Assembly: GCF_937898475.1 (NCBI RefSeq)
Contig: NZ_CALEJS010000042.1
Location: forward strand, 62,001 to 126,000
Direction: 5' to 3'
DNA length: 64,000 nt
From: an uncultured Chitinophaga sp.
Lineage (GTDB): Bacteria; Bacteroidota; Bacteroidia; Chitinophagales; Chitinophagaceae
Shown: positions 28,087 to 36,268 of the stretch, piece by piece
Position numbering within the stretch: position 1 is the stretch's first letter
Layout of the letters: every line of letters begins with the position of its first letter
Program-made: the position numbers and the translations under genes
Notes under the pieces: generated by a model
Told to the model about the DNA's origin: nothing
Databases searched by the model: none
Seen by the model: the letters and a program-made list of their open reading frames with translations, nothing else

Positions 28087-28214
28087 AAATCCAAATACCA
28101 AATACCAGATTCCAAATACCAAATACCAAAATCCGAAATCGAACTATAAGCAGACTACCACTCAAGTTTTAGACTTGGAATTTGGGATTTGGGATTTGGG
28201 AATTTGGAATTTTC
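28087..28214. repeat. intergenic quasi-palindrome of CCAAATA/TTTGGAA words
   Basis: Left arm 28091-28134 is a string of CCAAATAC / CCAGATTC units; right arm 28175-28214 is its approximate complement built of TTTGGGA / TTTGGAA units. It lies just upstream of the serine hydrolase gene. One of the repeat family described in the findings. The remaining gap to 28593 holds a small minus-strand frame (28213-28326), about 230 bp without recognisable content, and a promoter. Confidence 0.75.
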
Positions 28215-28326
28215 AATACAGTCGATTTTCAAGTATCCGCTTGATCATCCGGATTGTAGTGCGGCTGGTCTGCCCCTTATATTTTTCGGCTATTTTATGC
28301 TCACTCCTACCCGTGCAGGTATTCAT
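28213..28326 (-). CDS. possible 37-residue small protein
   Basis: ATG frame ending at 28213: starts MNTCTGRSEHKIAEKYKG and continues QTSRTTIRMIKRILENRLY. The composition is strongly basic and helical, like the end of a DNA-binding helix, so it could be a small protein or the remains of a longer one. Not a family I can name. It runs into the repeat arm at its 3' end. Confidence 0.25.
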   Translation of the reverse strand: MNTCTGRSEHKIAEKYKGQTSRTTIRMIKRILENRLY

Positions 28327-28556
28327 TTTCAATTTTGGATATTGTCAGCTTGGAGATTTTTGCGCTTGAAATTGCCGGAGATTTATGGGGCAAATCTTTG
28401 ATGATGAAACAGGGTACCAGCAATTATCTGAAGTTCAGAGACGCAGGGAAAAAAGAGAGTTTATGTTTTTATTGGAGGAGAGTTCAGTTCCCCGCTTGGG
28501 CAATCTTCTTGACTGATAATGTAATTAAAACACAGCGCCACGCGAAAATCGCCGGC

Positions 28557-28588
28557 TTTGTGTTTTATACAATATGTGCCTACCTTCG
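28557..28588 (+). promoter_or_regulatory. Bacteroidota-type promoter of the endonuclease Q gene
   Basis: TTTG (28557-28560), 20-nt spacer, TACCTTCG (28581-28588; one mismatch to TAnnTTTG). Transcription would start close to the ATG at 28594, giving a leaderless or almost leaderless mRNA. Confidence 0.5.
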
Positions 28589-28593
28589 CCCCC

Positions 28594-29859
28594 ATGTTCT
28601 ACATCGCCGACCTGCACGTCCATTCCCACTACTCCCGCGCTACCAGTAAAGACCTCAACCTGGAGTCTTTATACCAGTGGGCGCGTGCCAAAGGCATCCA
28701 CGTAGTCGGCACCGGCGATTTTACCCACCCCTTATGGTTCAAGGAACTGCAGGAAAAACTGGAACCCGACGGCAGCGGCCTCTTCCGCCTCAAAAATCCG
28801 CCTGCTGATCCAGCGCTGCCGGGCATGAAAGTTCAGGACATTGACGTTCGCTTTCTGCTCTCTACAGAGATCAGCTCCATCTATAAACACGGCGACAAAG
28901 TGCGGAAAAACCATAACCTGGTATATGCGCCGGATTTTGATACCGCAGCCCGCATCAATACCCGCCTTGCTGCCATCGGCAACCTGGCGTCTGACGGCCG
29001 CCCCATTCTCGGCCTGCCTTCCCGCGATCTGCTGGAGATAGTCCTGGAATCTTCAGACCGGTCCCACCTTGTACCCGCTCACGTATGGACGCCCTGGTTC
29101 TCCACCCTCGGCTCCAAAGGCGGCTACGACAGTGTAGACGAATGCTTCCGCGATCTCTCCGGGCACATCTTCGCTATTGAGACCGGCCTTTCCTCCGACC
29201 CGGCTATGAACTGGCAGTGGAGCGCCTTAGACCGCTTTACCCTTATCTCCAATTCAGATGCGCATTCTGCCCCCAAGCTGGGCCGGGAGGCTACGCTGTT
29301 TAATACGGAACGCAGTTACGACGCACTTTTCAACGCCATGAAAACAAAACGGGGATTTGTTGGTACCTATGAGTTCTTCCCCGAAGAAGGTAAGTACCAC
29401 CACGATGGTCATCGTAACTGTGACGTATGTTTGCTTCCTGAAGCAACACTGTCGCACAATGGCCGCTGTCCTGAATGTGGTGGCCCCATAACGGTAGGCG
29501 TACTGCACCGCATACAGAAACTGGCAGACCGTAAAGCACCGCAGCCCCCGCAACAGGCGCCGGACTATGATTACATCATTCCCCTGCCCGAAATACTGGC
29601 AGAAATAAGGAAATGCGGCCCCGCTACAAAAGCGGTAATGAAAGATTTTCTCCAGGCTATCTCCACTTTCGGCAACGAGTTTAATTTGCTGAAACTGGCT
29701 CCGGTAACCGATATACACCGGCAGATCAGCCCCGTATTGGCCGAAGCTGTTCGCCGCATGCGTGAGCACGAAGTAAAACCGGTACCAGGCTACGACGGAC
29801 TATACGGCGTTATAAAAATATTCAGCGACGAAGAGCTGAACCACTCCTCACTTTTTTAA
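28594..29859 (+). CDS. endonuclease Q-like PHP-domain protein
   Basis: 421 residues from ATG 28594 (MFYIADLHVHSHYS); a longer frame from 28558 overlaps the promoter. The N-terminal PHP metal-site (DLHVHSHYSRA; GTGDFTHP; NSDAHSAPKLGREATLF) is followed by a zinc-finger block CDVCLLPEATLSHNG and CPECGGPI and then GVLHRIQKLADR, the combination that defines EndoQ, a nuclease cutting 5' of deaminated bases (uracil, hypoxanthine, xanthine) and abasic sites. Best known from Thermococcales and a minority of bacteria. Bacterial EndoQ is about 400-430 residues. Stands alone, so no operon partner. Confidence 0.85.
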   Translation: MFYIADLHVHSHYSRATSKDLNLESLYQWARAKGIHVVGTGDFTHPLWFKELQEKLEPDGSGLFRLKNPPADPALPGMKVQDIDVRFLLSTEISSIYKHGDKVRKNHNLVYAPDFDTAARINTRLAAIGNLASDGRPILGLPSRDLLEIVLESSDRSHLVPAHVWTPWFSTLGSKGGYDSVDECFRDLSGHIFAIETGLSSDPAMNWQWSALDRFTLISNSDAHSAPKLGREATLFNTERSYDALFNAMKTKRGFVGTYEFFPEEGKYHHDGHRNCDVCLLPEATLSHNGRCPECGGPITVGVLHRIQKLADRKAPQPPQQAPDYDYIIPLPEILAEIRKCGPATKAVMKDFLQAISTFGNEFNLLKLAPVTDIHRQISPVLAEAVRRMREHEVKPVPGYDGLYGVIKIFSDEELNHSSLF

Positions 29860-29917
29860 TAGTACCTCCCAATAGGCAAGGATCCGTATCTTGTAAGGAT
29901 AAACAAGTTTGGTGCTT

Positions 29918-31261
29918 ATGCGCAGGTATATGTTTTGCCTAGGTGCGCTCTTACTCTGCAGCGCTTCCCTCTTCTCCCAGCAATCAGCCAACAAACCCGA
30001 AAGGGAGCAATGGTTTATGGATATGGGGCTCGGTATGTTCATTCACTGGAGCGTGGATGTACAGGTTGGCGCTGTGATCAGCCATTCTATGGCCGGCGCT
30101 TCAGATGCCTACCTGCAAAAGTTTACCCAAACCCTGCCGCAAACATTCAACCCTAAGAAGTTTGATCCGGAAGAATGGGCCGTACTGGCCAAACTGGCGG
30201 GTATGAAGTATGTGGTGTTCACCACCAAGCATCACGCAGGCTTTTGTATGTGGGATACCAAAACCACGGACTTCAATATTATGCGTACGCCGTTTAAACG
30301 GGATGCGCTGAAAGAGATTATCGCGGCCTTCCGCAAACAGGGCATTGCTATAGGATTGTATTTTTCACCGGAAGATTTTTATTATTTCTACCAGCATAAG
30401 ATCCCTATTGGCAGAATGCAGGTACCGCAGCATTTTCCTGCTAATAACCCGGGACTGATGGCTTACGATAAAGCCCAGGTAAAAGAGCTGCTCACCCAAT
30501 ACGGTAAAATAGATCTGATCTTTTTTGACGGCCCTGCTGAAGGCCTGAAAGAATATGCCTGGCAGCTACAGCCGGATATTGTGGTTACCCGCGGACAAAT
30601 GAGAACGCCCGAACAGGAACTGCCGGATCAACCGGTGCCCGGCCCCTGGGAAGCCTGCTTTACAATGGGTACAGACTGGCAGTATAAACCCACCAACGAT
30701 CCCCAGAAATCAGGCACCGCCATCATCGATATGCTGATTGAAACCAGGGCCAAAGGCGGCAATTTGCTGCTGAATGTAGGCCCCAAGCCTGATGGGGAGA
30801 TCCAGGTAGAACAGGATGCCCTGTTGCGTGAGCTGGCCCTCTGGAACCTGGCCAATGAAGAAGCGGTTGCGGGCATTCGCCCGTGGAAGATCATCCGCGA
30901 AGGAAAGATCTGGTTCACCCGGTCAAAAGATGGAAAGGCAATATATGCCTTTGTTCCCGCCGGCGCTGAATGGAAATACGGCGAACGCAGGGAGCTCGTG
31001 ATCAGAAACCTGCAGGGCAGCGAGCAGACCAAAGTATCAGTACTGGGCTTCGGCAGCGAGCTGGTGGAATACAAAAAGGATTTTGACGCACATGTATATG
31101 TGAAAAGCACACCCATGGGACTGGTGATCAGCGCCGTAAACGGACAGCGCTTTTACACCAATAACCAATGGCCCAACCCCGTAGTGCTGAAAATAGAGAA
31201 CGCGCAATATCGTCCCTACCAGGACCGCTCTACACGGGCAGAGCTGGAAGGCGCCAAATAG
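29918..31261 (+). CDS. GH29 alpha-L-fucosidase, exported
   Basis: 447 residues from ATG 29918 (MRRYMFCLGALLLCSASLFS signal; an ATG at 29909 is also in frame). GH29 landmarks: FMDMGLGMFIHWSVDVQVG, AGMKYVVFTTKHHAGFCMWD, IAIGLYFSPEDFYY, and the nucleophile region KIDLIFFDGPAE. The C-terminal part (KGGNLLLNVGPKPDGEIQ onward) is the usual end plus a short beta domain. Removes terminal alpha-L-fucose from glycans in the periplasm. A second GH29 lies at the right edge of the window, of a different sequence type. Confidence 0.9.
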   Translation: MRRYMFCLGALLLCSASLFSQQSANKPEREQWFMDMGLGMFIHWSVDVQVGAVISHSMAGASDAYLQKFTQTLPQTFNPKKFDPEEWAVLAKLAGMKYVVFTTKHHAGFCMWDTKTTDFNIMRTPFKRDALKEIIAAFRKQGIAIGLYFSPEDFYYFYQHKIPIGRMQVPQHFPANNPGLMAYDKAQVKELLTQYGKIDLIFFDGPAEGLKEYAWQLQPDIVVTRGQMRTPEQELPDQPVPGPWEACFTMGTDWQYKPTNDPQKSGTAIIDMLIETRAKGGNLLLNVGPKPDGEIQVEQDALLRELALWNLANEEAVAGIRPWKIIREGKIWFTRSKDGKAIYAFVPAGAEWKYGERRELVIRNLQGSEQTKVSVLGFGSELVEYKKDFDAHVYVKSTPMGLVISAVNGQRFYTNNQWPNPVVLKIENAQYRPYQDRSTRAELEGAK

Positions 31262-31263
31262 GC

Positions 31264-31725
31264 TTAGTATTTGTCGTCATTGATCTCTACCCAGTAATTG
31301 TCAGGGTCCTGGATATACAGCTGTTTTACGCCATCTACGCGTACATTGAATTTCTGCTTTTCTCCTGTCCAGTTAATGAAGGGGATCTTATGTTTGTTCA
31401 GCAGCTTCACAAACTCGTCTACAGAAGCTACACTGAAGCACAGGTGTGAGGCCATGTCATGTTGGGTGATTTCTTTGGCGCCGGCTATCAGGTGCAGCTG
31501 GGCATGCTCACCTACTTTAAACCAGGTGTGCTTGCCGTCATGAAAGGGTTCGGGCATCGTATCTAATCCTACAATGTCGCGGTAAAAGGCCGTGGCCTTC
31601 TGCAGGTCGTATACTGAAATGGCAACGTGGTTCAGGATAACGCTCTTATGCTGCGCTTCCGCACGCATGGTTTGTACCGTTAAACCGGCGGCAGTAAGCA
31701 GTCCGGCGATGATCAGCTTTTTCAT
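31264..31725 (-). CDS. exported VOC-family (glyoxalase/dioxygenase fold) protein
   Basis: 153 residues from ATG 31725 (signal peptide MKKLIIAGLLTAAGLTV; an ATG at 31740 is in frame but lies before the Lys-Lys start). One VOC domain: ILNHVAISVYDLQKATAFYR, HTWFKVGEHAQLHLIAG, SHLCFSVASVDEFVKLL and LYIQDPDNYWVEIND, with His/Glu positions suitable for a metal. Lactoylglutathione lyase-like annotation is usual, but an exported single-domain VOC protein has no established reaction. Convergent with the fucosidase, 2 bp between stops. Confidence 0.85.
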   Translation of the reverse strand: MKKLIIAGLLTAAGLTVQTMRAEAQHKSVILNHVAISVYDLQKATAFYRDIVGLDTMPEPFHDGKHTWFKVGEHAQLHLIAGAKEITQHDMASHLCFSVASVDEFVKLLNKHKIPFINWTGEKQKFNVRVDGVKQLYIQDPDNYWVEINDDKY

Positions 31726-31776
31726 TATCCCAAAATACACCGGAATTATTCTTGCCGCAAGTAAATTTGTAGTAAC

Positions 31777-31870
31777 GGTTTGAAAGTTTTAGAGTTTGAA
31801 TGGGTCCGGCCTGATTGCGTCACACTCAAACTTTCAAACGCTCAAACTTTCAAACGCTCAAACTTTTTTG
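31777..31870. repeat. quasi-palindrome in the 5' leader of the aldo/keto reductase gene
   Basis: Left arm 31777-31800 (words GTTTGAAAG/GTTTGAA), right arm 31823-31870 with a 16-bp tandem CTCAAACTTTCAAACG at 31825-31840 and 31841-31856 plus a partial third copy. A good -7 element TAAATTTG lies at 31762-31769, so the repeat would be transcribed as the first part of the mRNA and could fold into a long hairpin just before the start codon. Confidence 0.8.
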
Positions 31871-31872
31871 TT

Positions 31873-32769
31873 ATGAACTATAATGCTTTAGGTACTTCCG
31901 GTTTAAATATCAGCGAGGTAAGTTTTGGTACCATGTCATTACAGGGCAGTGATGCAGAAAATGCAGCACTGATCGAAAAGGCCATAGATGCAGGTATCAA
32001 TTATTTTGATACGGCAGATCTTTACGACCAGGGCCGCAACGAACAGTCGGTAGGCAAAGCGCTGAAGGGCAAACGTAAAGACGTGATCATCGCCACCAAG
32101 GTAGGCAACCAGTGGCGTGCCGATGGCAGCGGCTGGGATTGGAATCCCCGCAAGGAATACATCCTCTCGGCGGTAGAAGGCAGCCTGCAGCGCCTGCAGA
32201 CGGATTATATCGATCTGTACCAGCTGCACGGCGGTACGCTGCAAGACCCGATAGACGAAACCATTGAAGCGTTTGAGCTGCTGCAACAGCAGGGCAAGAT
32301 CCGCTGCTACGGCATCTCGTCTATCCGCCCAAATGTGATCCGCGAGTATGTGAAACGCTCCCGTATAGTGAGTGTGATGATGCAGTACAGCCTGCTGGAT
32401 CGCCGCCCCGAAGAAGAATGCCTGGAACTCCTGCAACAGCATCATATCTGCGTGCTGGCCCGCGGCAGCGTAGCCAAAGGCCTGCTGGTGGATAAGCCCG
32501 CAGCGCCTTTCCTGAACTACAGCGCTGAACAGGTGCAGCAGGCCGCCGCTGCAGTGAAGGCCCTGAGCAATGCCCAACGCGGCCCCGCCCAAACAGCATT
32601 GCGCTTTGTATTGCAGCATCCCGCCACCACTTCTGCAGTAGTGGGTATCCGTACGTCAAAGCAGTTGGCAGATGCGGTGGATGCCGTAAAGTCACCTTCG
32701 CTTTCAATGAATGAAATGGAACAATTACGCCAGGCCCTGGCGCCTAACCGTTACCAGGAACATCGTTAA
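31873..32769 (+). CDS. aldo/keto reductase
   Basis: 298 residues from ATG 31873 (MNYNALGTSGLNISEVSFGT); a longer frame from 31780 is only the repeat read through. AKR signatures: GINYFDTADLYDQGRNEQSV (catalytic Asp and Tyr), VIIATKVGNQW (Lys), DLYQLHGG (His), and VVGIRTSKQLADAV for NADP binding. Cytoplasmic NADPH-dependent reductase of aldehydes or sugars; substrate unknown. Its stop overlaps the convergent phosphodiesterase stop by 4 bp. Confidence 0.9.
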   Translation: MNYNALGTSGLNISEVSFGTMSLQGSDAENAALIEKAIDAGINYFDTADLYDQGRNEQSVGKALKGKRKDVIIATKVGNQWRADGSGWDWNPRKEYILSAVEGSLQRLQTDYIDLYQLHGGTLQDPIDETIEAFELLQQQGKIRCYGISSIRPNVIREYVKRSRIVSVMMQYSLLDRRPEEECLELLQQHHICVLARGSVAKGLLVDKPAAPFLNYSAEQVQQAAAAVKALSNAQRGPAQTALRFVLQHPATTSAVVGIRTSKQLADAVDAVKSPSLSMNEMEQLRQALAPNRYQEHR

Positions 32770-33722
32770 AAGCGGAGCGCCTTTCCCTGTTCGGGTATGA
32801 TCAGTTTCAGCTGCAGATTGTTCTGCTGCGTCAGCTGACGGCGTATAGCGGCTTCATTATCGCCGGCGGGTTTGATATGTGTGATCACCACCGGCAATCC
32901 CTTTAATGCCGCCGTACCACTGAAAGATCCCAGGGTTTGCATTTCCTGCATCAGCAGGGCAGGGGTGAGGTGACCGAACAGCTGCTGCTGTGGCTGTTCA
33001 TCCGGGAAGGACACTTCTATAAAAATAGCTTTCAGCTGACGCGATCTTACCAATGGCGCTACCGTCTGCCATAACTGCCGCAGTTTGTCGGAGTGTTCTA
33101 TGGTATCGGCTCCCGTATCTCCCAGGTACAACAGGTAAGCGTCCTGGTACCGCACTAAAAACGCAGTGCTCTGGTAAGGCGCTGAATGGCTTAACGGGAA
33201 AGCTTGCACGCTCATATCTGTTTGGGCAATGGCAGCAGGCGCGCCCGGCGTAAGTGGATGGTAATGATATTTTTTCAGCAAAGGCGCTTCTCCCTCATCG
33301 GCAAAATTGGCCCAGCTTTTCCAGCTGAAGTATTTTTCTTTGATGATATCCAGGCAGTGCGGCAGCCCGTAAATATCCTTGGCACTGTCTTCCGGCGAGT
33401 TGATGATCATCCCCGCCAGGTGGTCCAGGTGGGGGTGCGATATAAAATAGCCTTTAATATATTGCCGCAGCACCGTGGCTTCCGGAACATTAAAACTGCC
33501 TGTATGAATGGCCTGCCGGATACCGGCGTACAGCGTGCCCGCATCCAGGCAGATGTAGTCACTACTGCCTTGGGGGGCCACCATGTAGGCAGACAGATTG
33601 CGCTCATCCATCCCGCCCTTTACGCCCAGGGGCACTACCCGGAAACCGGTTTGCGCCTGTACGCAGGTGAGCATGCAGCTCAGGAGCATCACCAGGCAAA
33701 TGCTTCTCTGATAAAGATTCAT
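32766..33722 (-). CDS. class II 3',5'-cyclic-nucleotide phosphodiesterase
   Basis: 318 residues with a signal peptide (to AQTG, about residue 25). Metallo-beta-lactamase fold with GYFISHPHLDHLAGMIINSP, the HxHxDH form specific to PDEase class II (yeast PDE1, Vibrio CpdP), plus YLLYLGDTGADTIEHSDKLR and LPVVITHIKP metal ligands. The enzyme would degrade extracellular or periplasmic cAMP/cGMP. The ORF is complete. No cyclase or CRP gene is nearby. Confidence 0.85.
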   Translation of the reverse strand: MNLYQRSICLVMLLSCMLTCVQAQTGFRVVPLGVKGGMDERNLSAYMVAPQGSSDYICLDAGTLYAGIRQAIHTGSFNVPEATVLRQYIKGYFISHPHLDHLAGMIINSPEDSAKDIYGLPHCLDIIKEKYFSWKSWANFADEGEAPLLKKYHYHPLTPGAPAAIAQTDMSVQAFPLSHSAPYQSTAFLVRYQDAYLLYLGDTGADTIEHSDKLRQLWQTVAPLVRSRQLKAIFIEVSFPDEQPQQQLFGHLTPALLMQEMQTLGSFSGTAALKGLPVVITHIKPAGDNEAAIRRQLTQQNNLQLKLIIPEQGKALRF

Positions 33723-33740
33723 GCAGTAAAAATCGGGGAC

Positions 33741-33888
33741 AAAATTTCAAATACCAAATTCCAAATTCCAAAACCCGGATTCAAACAGCTCCTTCCTGGC
33801 AAAGTCTTTTGGTGTCTGAAAACCTAAAGTCTGAACTGGAATTCAAATGTTGGAACCTGGAATTTTGGATTTGGAATTTGGAATTTTA
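33741..33888. repeat. intergenic quasi-palindrome of CCAAATT/TTTGGAA words
   Basis: Left arm 33741-33780 (CCAAATTCCAAATTCCAAAA) and right arm 33852-33888 (GGAATTTTGGATTTGGAATT...) are complementary over most of their length. Between them, GTCTGAA occurs twice. Lies between the phosphodiesterase start and the S41 peptidase stop. Confidence 0.8.
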
Positions 33889-33899
33889 CTATTTACCGG

Positions 33900-35453
33900 T
33901 CATCTGTTGTTTTTGATGTCAAAATCCACCATGCCGTTGAACTGTCCGGAGATGACAGACCGCTTGATGTTGATACGGGCATTCGGATCTGCTACTATAC
34001 GTTCCGTACTGGCCTGGCGGAAATTGCCCGTTCTGATATAGCTGAATATTTTGCTCAGGTTGTCGTCTTCACTGTTGCCCCAGGGAACATTCACATAGTC
34101 GGTTGCGGCCTGATCGGGTTTGATGCCGCTGTAATAGCCGCCTGACTGTTGCGCGTTCTTTGTTTCGAAGTTGATGGCAAAGAGATCTGCCAGGTATTTT
34201 TCATTTCCTGCAGCATCGTGATCAGAGATGGTATAGCTGAAGAAACCAACCGGTTTGCCGTAGGTAGTGTCGCCCACCAGCTTCACATTCATATAGGGCT
34301 TCAGGTTATTGAGCGTCAGCTCGCTGGCTGAAGCTGTCTGCGCACCGGTGATAAAGAATACATGATCCAGGTTAAGCCCCCCGGTACTGCCAAAATTGAT
34401 GGCAGCAGGCAGCCCCGTAGCAGCCAGGTGCTGGGTCAGTTTATCGTTGTAGGTGTAATAGTACATTACCTTGCTCTGCGCGCTGGCGGGCGCAATGGCA
34501 TTCGCCAGGTATTGCGAGGTGGATACAGCGCCGCCGGTATTATAGCGCAGGTCTACGATCAGCTCGCGGATGCCCGCAGCCCTGAATTTGCTGAACACCT
34601 GGTCCAGCACCTGTTTGGTGGCGGTGGCGCCGCCGGTGCTGCTGGTTACGCTGGAGAAGGTGTAGAATACAAAGTATCCCACCTGCTTACCGTTTACCGT
34701 GTAAATGGTATCATACAATACCGGGTTCACATTGTAGGACGCGGTATTGAGCGTGATGGTAGGCGTAGTGTTGGCAGGTGTTTTAAAGGTAAAGGTGGAG
34801 GAAGACGAGTTGTACACGGCGTTGCTCACTTTGGTGGTATTGGCGCCGTTACTGCCGTCGTAAGACAGGTTATTGTCCCCGTTGATGGCAGTGATCTCCC
34901 AGCCCCGCTGTACGCCCTGTAAGCCTGCGGGCGAGTTCTTATCGGCATACAGCACCAGCAGGTGGCTTTTATTATTGTTATCCAGCGCAAAGGTCACTTC
35001 CATCCCGAAACTGCCGCTTTCGGCCTGCGTTTTTTCGATCACGCCGTTCTGCAGCTTGTTGGCCAGGGAGCCGGTGCGGTCCAGGAAGCTGTATCGGTCT
35101 ATTTTCTGGCCGTTCACCTGCGGGTAGCTGATCATGGTAGAGAGCAGCTGCTCTGCCGTGCTGTAATTGGTGCTGAAAGGATCCAGGCCGGGCACCTGGT
35201 TGTACCAGTAATAAGTAGGCAGCCCGTTGCTGGCGTTGCGTCCGCCATCTGCATAGGTTACCTGCATAATGCGGTACATCAGGTATTTGAGCGAGTCTTC
35301 GTCTGTGGTGGAGGAGGCAGTGCCGCCCCCGGTATTATTATTGTCGTCATTTTTTGGTGCGGTGCTGTCCTTCCTGCAGGAGAAGAAAATAATACTGCAT
35401 AGCAGGCTCACCATTAGCATAGGTACTCCGGGCGATAGTCGATATTTTTTCAT
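33900..35453 (-). CDS. S41-family (C-terminal processing-like) peptidase, lipoprotein
   Basis: 517 residues from ATG 35453 (MKKYRLSPGV; a Met four codons upstream is in frame). Lipobox IIFFSC near residue 27 followed by an Asn/Gly linker, so it is a membrane-anchored periplasmic or surface protein. A PDZ-like region (SPAGLQGVQRGWEITAINGD), then the S41 core RELIVDLRYNTGGAVS, FFITGAQTASASELTLNNL with the catalytic Ser, and VGDTTYGKPVG with the catalytic Lys. Likely cleaves proteins at unstructured C-termini; the substrate is unknown. The upstream gap 35454-35686 is used by a small ORF. Confidence 0.88.
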   Translation of the reverse strand: MKKYRLSPGVPMLMVSLLCSIIFFSCRKDSTAPKNDDNNNTGGGTASSTTDEDSLKYLMYRIMQVTYADGGRNASNGLPTYYWYNQVPGLDPFSTNYSTAEQLLSTMISYPQVNGQKIDRYSFLDRTGSLANKLQNGVIEKTQAESGSFGMEVTFALDNNNKSHLLVLYADKNSPAGLQGVQRGWEITAINGDNNLSYDGSNGANTTKVSNAVYNSSSSTFTFKTPANTTPTITLNTASYNVNPVLYDTIYTVNGKQVGYFVFYTFSSVTSSTGGATATKQVLDQVFSKFRAAGIRELIVDLRYNTGGAVSTSQYLANAIAPASAQSKVMYYYTYNDKLTQHLAATGLPAAINFGSTGGLNLDHVFFITGAQTASASELTLNNLKPYMNVKLVGDTTYGKPVGFFSYTISDHDAAGNEKYLADLFAINFETKNAQQSGGYYSGIKPDQAATDYVNVPWGNSEDDNLSKIFSYIRTGNFRQASTERIVADPNARINIKRSVISGQFNGMVDFDIKNNR

Positions 35454-35534
35454 TGCACATGCCATTTTGCTGTTATTCAGGATGTTCGTTGGCTTTCTGA
35501 AAGATGATGATCCTGCAATAGTAATGTTGCGGCT

Positions 35535-35687
35535 CTATATATAAACGGAAAAAAGGTGCATTTCTGCGAACAAGTCGACGGAAAGTGTAAAACGCCCGCT
35601 GAAAGCATCATCCACCCCGCCATAATTTACGACTTTCTTTTCAATACGGAAGCTGATCCTGGTCAGTTGCCTGAAACGTTCAAACAT
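35535..35687 (-). CDS. possible 50-residue small protein, translationally coupled to the gene before it
   Basis: The ATG (35685-35687) overlaps the stop of the upstream gene in a TAATG arrangement, and the frame then runs 50 codons: MFERFRQLTRISFRIEKKVV, then NYGGVDDAFSGRFTLSVDLF and a short hydrophobic end. The junction type is exactly that seen in the ureide operon, which supports real coupling. No family recognised; it is too short to rule out a chance frame. Confidence 0.35.
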   Translation of the reverse strand: MFERFRQLTRISFRIEKKVVNYGGVDDAFSGRFTLSVDLFAEMHLFSVYI

Positions 35688-36259
35688 TAATTGATGCCCA
35701 TCAATATGGCCGTAACCGCCACTCCTATGCCTAAGCCCCCAACACCCCAGTACAACTTGTCCAGGAAACTTTTTCTCCTGGCGGTGTTCACTTTGTCAAT
35801 CGCGTCGGTAATAAGCACCTGTGTATTATTCAGGGTGGTATTTACGTTGCTGAGGTCCTGCTTTACCGCGCCCACATCTTTGCTGGTCTGGTTGATCTGC
35901 GAGAGTGAGGCATTGAACAGCGTATCAAATTTCAGTTTCAGGGCATTATAATCCCGCTGGTTTTCCAGGATGGTGCTGTCCTGGCGGATCACCAGCGCTT
36001 CATATAATTTGATGATCTCCGCCGTGCGCGGGTTCTGTTTACGATAGGCCTGGTAGGCGGTTTCATACATCTGGAAGGTGAGGCTGTTCATCAGCATGGC
36101 GCTGTCACAGTTCACCAGGATGGTGTCTCCCATCGTTAACCGGAAACCACTTTTTACGGCGCATTGCTCAAATGTTTTTAACCTGCCCTGCGACTGCGCA
36201 CGGAGTGCAGGGATGATGGCCAACAGCAGCAGGCCGTATAATTTAAGATGTTGTAGCAT
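35687..36259 (-). CDS. exported coiled-coil protein, unknown function
   Basis: 190 residues: signal peptide to ALRAQSQG, a central helical region with heptad-like leucines (YNALKLKFDTLFNASLSQIN; VKQDLSNVNTTLNNTQVLIT), and a C-terminal transmembrane helix (GVGGLGIGVAVTAILMG). This is the layout of a periplasmic coiled coil anchored in the membrane. No family is recognised. It is second in a three-frame minus-strand operon, 9 bp after the gene at 36269-36646. Confidence 0.7.
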   Translation of the reverse strand: MLQHLKLYGLLLLAIIPALRAQSQGRLKTFEQCAVKSGFRLTMGDTILVNCDSAMLMNSLTFQMYETAYQAYRKQNPRTAEIIKLYEALVIRQDSTILENQRDYNALKLKFDTLFNASLSQINQTSKDVGAVKQDLSNVNTTLNNTQVLITDAIDKVNTARRKSFLDKLYWGVGGLGIGVAVTAILMGIN

Positions 36260-36268
36260 AGGAAGCGT

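Noticed and set aside
28175..28369. Plus-strand frame reading GIWDLGIWNF-like repeats
   Set aside because: It is only the TTTGGGA repeat translated; low-complexity with no domain.
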